DNA of 64,000 nucleotides from Calvatia gigantea (lineage: Eukaryota; Basidiomycota; Agaricomycetes; Agaricales; Lycoperdaceae), in assembly GCA_025093985.1 (NCBI GenBank), contig JACAAK010000001.1, positions 1,612,001-1,676,000 on the forward strand, given 5' to 3'. Below the pieces are notes generated by a model. It was not told where the DNA came from. It saw nothing but the letters and a program-made list of their open reading frames with translations, and did no database searches. Positions 46,241 through 56,590 of this stretch are shown piece by piece (the first letter of the stretch is position 1; every line of letters starts with the position of its first letter). Made by a program: the position numbers and the translations under genes.

Positions 46241-46775
46241 ATGTTCCAGAATAAAACCTGGGGCCGGATCGCTTCCGGATTGTATGGTTGTACCCAGAAA
46301 TGGGCGAGGTCAGATTGTCGCTTGGTCACCGTCCATCAGGCTGTTCACCCATTCCGAAGGGGAAGGACCGGCAAGGATGAATACATGAACCCCGACCAGC
46401 TTACGTTCCTGTCCGACAACATGCGGTTACCCCTATTCATGCCCAGGTCTGCTTTTTTGGCGCTTGTGGCGTTTTTTGAGGTTAGTAGTGAGTACATCCC
46501 ACTGCCCAGTCCGGTGATATCTTCTTTGTAAGTAATCTGGAAGTAGTTGAATTCAAATACTCGCCACCAGCCTAGACCCGCGCCTTTCCCTACCAAAGTT
46601 CGAAGTTAACGCGGACGACAGTATTAGCATAGAGTCCGAGAAACGCTTGATACAGGCAGCCCTTTTATTGGCAGTAGCATTCAAGAAAATCAGGCGGTAC
46701 CCGGTTGGGATAGATACCGGGATACAATATCCGTCTATCACTGTCCAGAGTGGTTTAACGCCGCTTTTATCATGA
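46241..46775 (+). CDS. Hypothetical two-exon protein
   Basis: The frame from ATG 46241 (MFQNKTWGRIASGLYG) runs through LSDNMRLPLFMPRSAFLALV and EYIPLPSPVISS. A GT-AG intron (about 46530-46570) joins it in phase to LDPRLSLPKFEVNADDSISI, then EKRLIQAALLLAVAFKKIRR, ending SITVQSGLTPLLS. The second exon looks truly coding. The first exon's upstream part and the start are doubtful. No family recognised; it could be a decayed gene. Confidence 0.35.
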
Positions 46776-46981
46776 GTAAGTTGATTGAGAGTACGGGGAG
46801 AAGCAAACGGACATAAGCTTAATGAACTCGTGACAGCCAGAATACCAACATGGTGCTGCAGGGTTTAACGGAATCCACCCTTCAAAGCTTCAATACTGAC
46901 GACGAGATCGGTTTGTGGGTTGAGAAGTAACATACAAATAGACTCACCACACACACACCCGTTCGGTTTTTGTTTCTACCC

Positions 46982-47284
46982 TTATGCATCCTTGAGCCCC
47001 TCCTCTACATGTGAGAGATTCTCCCGAATTTCCTCGATCCGTTGTCCTTGTAGATCCACATCTCCACGGTCATTTGCCTTTAGGACGGTTCTTGCCGACC
47101 GCACGTAATCATACGAGTTCTTCAAAGACTCCTCGACAGCTCTACTTTCTTCTGTCTGCTGTGTTTCGTCCCCCGACGTAGCTGGCACCAAGGCAGCTAA
47201 ATCCAAGTCGGACGCACGTAGTAAGGCGAGATCGCGCAGGGTATTCGAGAGGGTAAAAGGTTTCTGATCCTTTTTTTTGGACAT
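46982..47284 (-). CDS. Small helical protein of 100 residues
   Basis: Intron-free frame starting MSKKKDQKPFTLSNTLRDLA at 47284 and ending LSHVEEGLKDA. It is charged and predicted helical (ESRAVEESLKNSYDYVRSAR; DLQGQRIEEIRENL). A clean start, sensible composition and a short promoter-sized gap upstream make it likely real. No family recognised; the layout would suit a small complex subunit. Confidence 0.55.
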   Translation of the reverse strand: MSKKKDQKPFTLSNTLRDLALLRASDLDLAALVPATSGDETQQTEESRAVEESLKNSYDYVRSARTVLKANDRGDVDLQGQRIEEIRENLSHVEEGLKDA

Positions 47285-47559
47285 GAGTAGTGCCGTTTGT
47301 GTGAAGGACCGAAACCCGAAAAAGACAGGGTATTTAACACAGTGAAATTTCTAAGAAGCGGATTGACTTGGGCGGGAGGGGCCCAACAGTGGTGGTCACG
47401 TGGCACTGTTGCAGAGAGAATTTCAATCTATTTCAATCCCTTATTTATGATTCTTCCCCACTCGCCGACTAGGTTTTAAGACCATTAAAAAACCATTAAA
47501 AAGTGTGTGTGTGTGAACAACCCCCGCTCTCTTGAATTATCCATACTTAGGTTCAAGAA

Positions 47560-49711
47560 CTATCTCAGAGGGGACCATGTACCTGTAACCCTAAATAAAT
47601 CCAAGAAGTCCTCCGACGGTGCATGTTGTTCGAGATCTAAGTTTTTCACGTCAGTATCATCTCCAACCTCACTGTCAACTTCATCATCTTCATCACTACC
47701 ATCAGAGTGCGCAAAGGTGGCCCGTTCGTCGCTCTCGCCCTGCGGATTCGTTTTAGGACGGTTTTCGTCAATGTGAAGACTGGTCCGACTGGAAAATGCA
47801 TCACTCAAAAGTGAAGCGAACTGGATGGAGACCGATTGGTGGTCGCGGGCGGAGTTACCCGGGGAATCGCGGTATTTGTTCTGGCAAGAGTAATCACTGT
47901 CGAAGTTTTTATCTCCGCTGCTGCAAGAGAGGCGCGGTGATCCTGACAACGGATGTTGTCCTGAGGTAGGCACCGAGTGCCTGGCTATTCTTCTACGCTT
48001 TGACGGACCTGGAAGTTGATCTCGCTGGTCTTCGTCACTTTCTAATTGGCAACTTATTGGTGGTCCTCCCCCCCGCTGAAAAGCTGCTTCAGTAGTTTCC
48101 TCGTTGTCGTATGGGATTTCCGAGTCCCTTGACTTTTTCTTTCTCTGTGGGCCTTCAGCACTGGGTGTCCTAGCAAAATATTCGCTCTCAGCTTCATCGA
48201 CATAATCGATTAACCGTAGCTTGAAGTCTCTGACTTGGTCTTTGCCACTTTTGTCGACGAGGATTTGCTCTATTTCTGGTTCTTCGACGTGATAAAGTGC
48301 GCAAGCCCATAGCAAGGACTGCAGCTGAGGCAGCCCATGAGAGCGCAACACAAACGAGAATGTGCGTAGAATTTTTTGGCACTCGGCCACGGTTGATGTT
48401 TCGAATATGTGGCGGCATATTGGCGTATAGGACGAAGGTGGAAGAGTCGGTTGTTGGAAAACGCCAAACAGCACATCATACTTGCTGAATGTTCGCGGCC
48501 CGCTGGCGAGCCAAAGAGTGTAAAGACACGCAAAAGCTCCAATAAATCCGTATCCAGATAAATCACTGCCGATCTTCATCCCACACCGAGTCACCCAAAA
48601 ACGACAATAATCGAGTAGAGTTTCAACTAAAGGTTCGTTCTGGACTGATACTCGTGCGTCGGAGTCCCTCTGCATCGATACCGTGAAAACAGTTATGACC
48701 ATGTCAAACCATTCGCAAAGTTGACTTTGAAGATGGTTAATCTCCTCTGTCCCGTATTTACACTTCCTCTCGTGGATCAGAATCGTATCCATAAGTCCGC
48801 CGAGAAGTGGAGGGAGAGAATCTATATCATGGCGACCGAGTTTGCGAGCAAATCGCCGTGTGGCCTTAGTGGTCCAGACGACATCTGAAGGTGCCCGTTG
48901 AAGTGCTCCAACAACGAGCCGGACAAAGACAGAGGAGGGAAACTGAGTGGTCCACTTGCAGTACAAGTCGACGAGAAACCTCCGGCATTCGGGGTTTGAT
49001 ACTCGAGGGAGGTGTTCTAGAGAAGGTTCGAAAGCGTGGTCGAGGGTGACACCGAGAAGAACTTCGGATTCGTGATAGAGTTTATGGTTTAACGTGAGGT
49101 CGAGTAGGCTAAGGTAAAGGGTAGCATGAGGGGGACAGGAATCCAAGATCATATGTAATGCCTGCATCAGAAGAGTGCGGCTGGATAGAAGATTAGAAGG
49201 TCTATGTCACCAAATAAACCTATGATAGAACGCACAGGCGATAAGCAGGAGGAATAACATCATATAACACATCTCCTGCATCTAGGCCGCGCTCCGTTTC
49301 AGCGAGATCATCCTCTTCACAGGAGATCTGCGCTCCCAATATAACCGAGCATAGACTGGTGAGAGAAGATAATGGGAGAGAGGATAATGGAGACTTTGCA
49401 TCCTCTCCTACGTAAGACCTCTTTGCCTTTGTTATTATATCGGAGTAGTGGTCACGTATGGCAAATATCTTCTTAGAAAGGTCGAGGGTCTGTACTGTAT
49501 TTTTGTTGAAGTGGATACGGAGGCCGACGTTAAAAGGAAGCTCCAAAGGGAGTAGTCCTTGGTCGATAGGTAAACGACGGGACCCATAGGTTGTGAGTCC
49601 CGTGGATGTTTCCTTCAGATAGGACGAAAGAGCAAGGCACTTGCATTTGAGAGGTCGAAGGAGTCTCTTGATGCGTGAGGTAGTCCATTCTGCGTCGTCA
49701 GAAATGGCCAT
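47560..49711 (-). CDS. Unknown protein with acidic C-terminus
   Basis: Two exons joined across a 61-nt intron (about 49185-49246: PAYR joins LRTLLMQALHM). The product is about 700 residues. The N-terminus MAISDDAEWTTSRIKRLLRP is followed by a helical region (SLPLSSLTSLCSVILGAQIS; LVDLYCKWTTQFPSSVFVRL; KYDVLFGVFQQPTLPPSSY; ECQKILRTFSFVLRSHGLPQ), then a disordered tail. The tail has two nuclear-localisation-like basic runs (GPQRKKKSRD; PSKRRRIARH) and a strongly acidic end (SDGSDEDDEVDSEVGDDTD). I do not recognise the family. A nuclear helical-repeat role is inferred from layout only. The start at 49711 follows an in-frame stop if the upstream intron is spliced. Confidence 0.7.
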
Positions 49712-50482
49712 GAGCTCAGCGTATCTAAAATGAACCTTTTGTCAATATGAAGAGGAGAACGTACAAGAGGAAACATACCATGCTCTGCTTCTGAGACTAG
49801 GGTTGCATTGTAATTGGTTCAACCCTCGGGCTCACGCTGATTGAGAACGCGAAGGTGCGTGTCGTCGGCGAGCCCCACGTGACAGGAAACTTCCCTGCCC
49901 TGCATTGTGCAATCAGTCAATCTGTTGGTTCAAAAGTGCTACTCTACATGTACTTATTGTGCAAGTTTGTTATGTGAAATTTCCACGTTGATCCATTGGA
50001 TATGTAAAAGCTCGCACGAGGATCGTGAGGGCAGCGACAGTGCTAAGTGGGGTTGGCAGAGAAACCTCGTAGCGGCGGCGGCAAAGCAACAGTTGCGGTA
50101 TCCATCAACAAAAGTGTTCCTGATGATCTTCACAGCAATTATCACGACGGCAGAACAGCAAGCGCAGAAATAGGAGAGTACCGCAGATGTGAAGTATGGG
50201 GTTCAAACGCTCAAATTTCAAACGTTGACCGATGATCTGCAAGCAATTGAGAGATGGATGATATTCCGAGCATCATAAGTATCAAGTGGACATCATCATG
50301 ATTGCTCAGCGCTGTGATCCAACATTGACCTACGGTTTCAATCATACTACCCCCAATCTTCAAGGCCTCAAGTTCTCAAGACTCTCACCTCTGATTGTGA
50401 TCAAGAATTTTTCTTTCGTCGTCCGGACAACCTTCTACAAGATACAAAAGGCGATCTTGCTCCGACACCAGACGTACTCCTT
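49712..50482. other. Divergent promoter region
   Basis: Between the unknown acidic-tailed gene and NAD kinase. Short frames at 49907-50235 and 50286-50627 look like chance; the latter overlaps the NAD kinase start. Confidence 0.4.
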
Positions 50483-53340
50483 ATGTCCATGCCCCAATCC
50501 CAGTCCTTACAGTCGCCAAGCGCAGATGAGGTGTTTTCTACCCCGCCAGCGACACCTCCGTTTCAACCAGACCAGGCCAACCAGCCGGCTTCCCGTCGGA
50601 ACAGCAGGCCAACGTCATTGCATATAGATTACCTGCAGAGTGCGGAGTGGAATCCTGATGTTGTTCTGGACACTTCCTCACCTGTAGCCAATACAAACAA
50701 CGTCCATGCCGCCTTGCCACAAACAGACAAACCCGAAACCATTGTCCCAGATCCTTCTTCTGTCGCGATTACTCACCACAAACCTCGCCAGCACATGGGT
50801 CCTCAGCCCGTCAACTCACCCTGTTTCGTGCACTCGCACCTCGATAAGGGCGCTTCCCTCACAGATTGGCTTAGAACCCGCGCACAGGTTGACCATGCGG
50901 TTATAGGAGACGTTGGTGTTGCCAAATCTCTGCAACGCCCCGCAGCTCCCCAGAGACCGCTGAATGGTTACTCGCCCTTTTCCGAAACCAATCATGATCA
51001 GGCCCACATCGGTGAAAGTGACGGTGAAGACGACGAATTTGTCGGGAGCTTGACAAAACAACTTGCAGAAACTGCGGTCGGAGTTCGCGAAATGAGCAAG
51101 CAGTTAGGCACGACGTCTCACTTCCCAATCGGCATGCTCTGACTTTCTTTCAGGTCGCGCTCGTGTCCAGTCGAACATTCAAAGTATCCTCATCATCACT
51201 AAGGCTCGTGATAACCGTCTCATTAAACTTACTCGTGAGCTTGCCCTATACCTGTTGCTCAAACGGCGACCTGGTATGAAACGAGGCTTTATCGTGTGAG
51301 TCATTCCAAGATAGGTTATCCTTGACTGCCTTTTGACTCCGCAATAGTTATGTTGATAGCCAACTTCGGCATTCCAAGCGTTTCGACGCTGAAGGCATCC
51401 GTCGCGAACATCCTGAATTGTTCACCCCATTCCCAAGACATAGGACACCCAGCAACCATTCCCCATCAACAGCCTCGTCAAATGGAGGGAGTGGAACAGA
51501 GGATGCATACGATGAAGGCCAACTAAGGTATTGGACGAGCAGCATGTGCAGTCATAGTCCTCACCTGTTCGATTTCGTCGTCACTGTAAGTAGTCCAACG
51601 TTCAATGCTGCCGTGAAGCCTCACTCAAACACACACCCGCTACCTTAGCTTGGTGGTGATGGTACGGTGCTGTTCACCTCTTGGTTGTTTCAGCGTATTG
51701 TACCTCCCGTTCTTCCTTTCGCTCTCGGATCGCTCGGCTTCCTCACCAACTTTGATTTTAATGATCACCAAGCCGTCATGGACTCCACTATCGAAAATGG
51801 CATTCGAGTCAATCTCCGAATGCGTTTCACATGTACAATTTATCGCGCTGTGGTGAATGGAGTTGGGAAAAGGCGAAAAGCTGTCAAACGTGGAGAAACT
51901 GGGGAGATCTTGATGAAAAATCTCGAAAAAGGCGGGTGGGAAGCTGTGGAAGGTGGATGGTCGACCGTCCCCACAACAACTGAGGGTAAACCTCCTAAGG
52001 ACAAGGAAATCATGTGTTTCACAACCAAGCCCGTGGAGCAATTTGAGGTATTGAACGACCTCGTTGTCGATCGTGGCCCCAGTCCGTACGTGAGCTTACT
52101 GGAACTCTTCGGTGAGCCATAATTAGAATCTACTATGAGTGGCCCTGACACCCGAATAGGCGACGATCACCATATGACAACCGTCCAAGCTGACGGCCTG
52201 ACGGTCTCAACGCCAACGGGATCTACTGCGTACTCTGTATGTTTCACAGACGACGACACACGTTTAGATCCTGATTCATCTTACCTTCCAGCTTTCCGCA
52301 GGCGGGTCCCTTACGCACCCAGAAATCCCTGCTATCTTGATCACGCCTATATGCCCGCACACGCTGTCATTCCGGCCCATGCTACTGCCTGATAGTATGG
52401 AACTGCGTATCTGTGTTCCATATAACTCGCGGAGCACAGCGTGGGCATCTTTTGATGGACGTGGACGGGTTGAACTGAAGCGTAAGCAATTCCCCACATA
52501 AACCTTAACCTTTATGAACCGGATTATCCAGAGGGTGATCATGTTAAAGTAACTGCGTCCAAATACCCTTTCCCAACCGTGTGTGCAGATAACCAGTCTG
52601 TGGACTGGTTCCATGCCATTTCCAGAACCTTGAAGTGGAACGAACGCGAACGCCAGAAGTCATTCGTCGTCGTGGAAGAAGGTCCATCTAAACCCGAAAG
52701 GCGCAGCAAGCGTGTTAAGACTGTCAATCCGGAGTCCATTGCGGAACAGAAGTCTGACGGGATTTTGGACGAAGAAGACGAAGTGTCCTCCGAGGAAGAA
52801 GAGGATCAATTCGACATTGACGACTCCTCTCCTGAGGCCGATAAAGCAGCCCCAAGCATCACCAATCCATTGACTCCTCAGGAGCACGCTATCGGTGCAG
52901 AGAAGGCACGCGAGTCGCGGCACCAGGACCGCGTCGTTGCAAGCCTCAAGCGAGACCATCGGCGATCCTCCAAGTCTCGCTCTCGTTCGCGAGCGCCAAG
53001 TCGATACCCACCACCACCCAACCAGCAGTTAAATCCCGCCTCATCCCAACATGTAGGCTTCGACCTCCCTCGACAGCATGACTCGGGTCTGTTGCATGCC
53101 GCTCAACACGGCGCGAGAGATGACATTCATTCCAACAGACCTTCGAGTGCCAAAAGTCGTATACCCGATCGTGACTTGGAGGAGCTTGCCCGGACTCCGA
53201 CTGCCACAACGCTCCTGCACACTAGAACTCGAGCACACTCCCGATCGATGTCCCAGGACCTGCAGAATGGTCATCGTGCTTTCGCGGTCTGGGGCAACGA
53301 TGAAAGCGATAGTAACGCCAGTGATAGTGACTACTCCTGA
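50483..53340 (+). CDS. NAD kinase
   Basis: ATP-NAD kinase (UTR1/YEF1-like), making NADP+ in the cytosol. Start 50483, [20 protein letters not shown], with a long disordered leader. Core motifs are [27 protein letters not shown] joined to [15 protein letters not shown] (GGDGT), [37 protein letters not shown] and [40 protein letters not shown] and [16 protein letters not shown] follow. After the catalytic core is an unusual ~250-residue tail. It is acidic ([20 protein letters not shown]), then Arg/Ser-rich ([17 protein letters not shown]), ending NASDSDYS. No mitochondrial presequence is seen, which argues against a POS5 type. Confidence 0.92.
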
Positions 53341-53560
53341 TCAAATAATACGTTCTCCCTTTGCACCGAAGAAGTGGATATTTTATCTTTAGACGTGAAT
53401 AGTTTCGACTAATCAGCGAGGTAGTGCCATCAAAGCATTTGCGATACACGAAATGTACTCATATGTTGCTCCTACGACTGTCATGTAATGTTACTAAATT
53501 GATGAGGTTCCTGAACTTCATTCCCTTCGTTTCGCATTATTCTATTGCGAAACCGGAAGG

Positions 53561-55281
53561 CTAGTAAAACACGGTATCTCGTTGGGCAAACCTCTCCAGC
53601 GCCCGAAAGTCTGGTCGATCTTTCGCAACAGACCAGATCCACAAATCCAGAATCGGTAGGGTTATATTGCGAATCCACGCCAAGGGTTCTAGGTCGTCCC
53701 CGTTCTCACTCGGTGTATACGCGCGCGCTTTCTCGACAATCATCTCGCAGGCGTCTATCGCAGCCGCCCTCAGTTTAAACGCCTGGCCGTTCGAGAGGAA
53801 GATTCCTCCCTTGGGAACGTTCTGAAGTTTTTCCTTAGGCGATAGCTCCTCGGGGTTGGTAGACTCCCCTGTAGGAGCAGGGCCCAGAAGCTCTTCGAGT
53901 AATTTCTCCGAGCCAACGTCTGAAAAAAGGTCTGATAAACCGGGCGCCTGCGAGAGATCAATGACACCTAAGTGAACCAATAACGAAGGGATTACATTGT
54001 CGGAAAAGATAGGACTTTCGTCTGTCGAAGGGATGGAGAAGGGGGACGGTGACATCGAACCGAACCGAATGCGGATAGCGTGGATGAGGAACAGTGCCTT
54101 TTTGAAGCAATAGACAGCTGGCAAAAAATGCTGGTTGGTTGGCGGGTCACGCAAGAAGTGGAGATGGCGACTCACGTTGTCCATCGACAATGGCCATATC
54201 CTGAAAGGCAGGAAAGGCTGTCACAATCTATAGCATCCATATACAATTCCGTTCCCTCGGTAAGTTGATGGTTCGAAGACTTACACGTTCTAATACTGTT
54301 TCAAGTGCCGCGGACCCCGTGCCTTTGTTCATATGGGCCCTTTCCCCCTCCCTGAGGGCTTCAAGGACTGAAGCTGCCAAGATTCAGGTATCCACCAGAA
54401 ACCAAAATCGAACCAGTTTCGTTGAGAGCCTGGGTTACGAGTTTGACTAGATCATATAATGGCCCTCCCAGCTCTCCGATCACTACACCGGGGAGTTTGG
54501 GGTGTGGCTTTTCGACATGTAAGTTCACGCCCATGAGTTCAGCAACCTTTGTCATGCTGATGGAGCTCATGCCTCGTGAAGACAGCAAATTTTCCTCTGA
54601 AGAGGATGTGATATGCAATGAAAATACGAAGGCTCGGATAGTATCCCATGCACCGCGATGAAGTTGTTCGTGTAAGGGAACACGGTACCCAGATGCGAAG
54701 TTGAGGAGGGAAAGAACGGAGACTAAATTCAGTTCTTCTAGGTGGGAATCGAATTTCAGTGGGAGATTGAGTCCATGAACCGCCGAGACGCGCTCAAAGG
54801 AAGACCTGAACGCCACAGATCGTAAAAGTCGCTCAATAGAGTCTTCAGCGATCTACGCAGGGAAGAATGCTGTCAGAATCAAACACAATGAATCAGTGAT
54901 AATCGCTGGAAATATGAGGCGCCAATGGTGAAAGTGGTGAACAGTGTAAATCTATTATTAAAAGGATGACGTAGTGGCCAACATTGCCTTCATCCCGGCA
55001 CATCTTTAGTACCGGGTGTCATCCCTGCTTGTGGGATCGATAAACCACGGAGTCAAGAATTGACTGGTGTCCGGTGTCTGGACTTGCATGTGGTGGTGTT
55101 TCCCTGTTTCTTCGGGATGATCGATGCTTCATCCCGATTCACGGGAAGGTGGTTCATTATGATGGCAGAGGAGACTCACGATGATGTTTGCGTGGGTGCG
55201 TAATTTTCGCGATGACTCTCTGATAGCCAGAAGGTAGGTGCCGGAAGGTGGAAAGGGTGGTTTATGGAGCTCTATCATCAT
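53561..55281 (-). CDS. QNG1: Queuosine salvage enzyme (DUF2419)
   Basis: Queuosine 5'-phosphate N-glycosylase, which releases queuine for tRNA modification. Start 55281, MMIELHKPPFPPSGTYLLAI, joined by an unusually long intron (about 54854-55178) to IAEDSIERLLRSVAFRSSFE. Then come LNLVSVLSLLNFASGYRVPL (NFASGYR motif), HEQLHRGAWDTIRAF, SSISMTKVAELMGVNLHVEK, PVYCFKKALFLIHAIRIRFG, FSDNVIPSLLVHLGVIDLS, NGQAFKLRAAAIDACEMIVE and LPILDLWIWSVAKDRPDF, ending FAQRDTVFY. Length and motif order match the family. Confidence 0.88.
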
Positions 55282-55502
55282 GAGGAATCGATGATCGGCG
55301 AAAGAGTTTCAGTATGTCAGGGAAAGTATATAGGTACATCTGTGGTCACAGGTCGCTGGTCGTCATTAACAGTCACGTGTCGTTATCACGTTACGCCTCG
55401 AGTGACAACACGGGCATCTCGGGAACGGCTGCCAGAATAGATTAGTACACTTTTGTCGTCTGGAGAAGCTTTCATCGCCATAAACATCTGAGCGTGAAGG
55501 CA

Positions 55503-56417
55503 ATGTTCCGTCTTCTTGGGAAACCTCGTGGCTTAGTTCTCCGACATACACGCTCTTACACAGCTCCAGTTAGGGACACCAGCGGTAAGTTTGCTTTTAC
55601 CGAAGTCCCCTCCACGTTCTGACGTGACATGGTTCTGGTTCTGGTTAGATCTACGGTCTCACATGATGTCCGATATTAAAACAGCTTTGAAGGTGAGGGC
55701 AAGAGTTCAGATTTCCAGATTGCGAGTTGTAAATTCGGATTCCATGGTTCTGTCAATAGGGAAAAGATCATATGACAGCAACTACTATCCGAGTGAGTGA
55801 TTGGTTTCCTATTATTGTGCACGGTACTCATGAGAAATTTAGTCTGTCCTTGCTGATGTTCAAGCAGCAGACAAAATTCACAAGGACGGGAACATTAGTA
55901 CATCTGCCATAGTGAGTGCTTTTTCAGGTGAACTGGTAGCTCATGAGCGCTTCCATTTAACTTGGCATAGCGTGCATTCATAGCCAAGGGCATTGTCAGA
56001 CGCGTAAGCACCTCGTGGCACTCTCCTTGTGTTTGGAACTAAGACCGAACCAACGGAACTTTCTACCTTCAATATTCAACCTGGTTCGTCCAACGCTCTG
56101 CGCGCTTTGGTCTCCAGCACGAGGTCGCCTCGCAATATGACAAGGCTAAACGACCGGATCTTGCAGCAAAAGAGCGCCAAGAAGCAGACATCCTTCAAAG
56201 GCTACTTCCGCCCGCTATGTCCGAATCCCAGGTTGACACAATCTTGAAGGGCATCATTGATTCACTTCCGGCGACTGGTCATCGAGGTTCTGTGGGTCAG
56301 ATATTCAAAGCATTTTATGCTCAAGTCGACAAATCACTGGTCAAGCCAGATATACTTAAACGAAGGATCCAAGCACTTTTACCAACTGATTCATCGTCAC
56401 CTCCATCCAGTCCATGA
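55503..56417 (+). CDS. AIM41: Mitochondrial GatB/YqeY-domain protein
   Basis: AIM41-type protein with a YqeY domain, related to the C-terminal tRNA-binding part of GatB amidotransferase subunits; a mitochondrial matrix role is expected. Start 55503, MFRLLGKPRGLVLRHTRSYT, is a classic presequence. Short exons join LRSHMMSDIKTALKAKDST, then IRSVLADVQAADKIHKDG and NISTSAIRAFIAKGIV. A longer exon gives RPDLAAKERQEADILQRLLP, then PPAMSESQVDTILKGIID and SVGQIFKAFYAQVDKSLV. TGA is at 56415. The exact role of the family is unclear even in yeast. Confidence 0.86.
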
Positions 56418-56590
56418 TAGCTCGAGACAATCCTAGTTAATCTTTGTTTTGGTCATCTATCGTGTTTCATACATCGTGTTTTGGGGCAGGATCAAAGGAC
56501 TATAGGGACAGAACGATCGAGGAAGCCTAAGGACAGAAAGCTGAGAATGTGTTCAAAGTGTGTACTCGAGGTCATTGGACAAGCACCAAA

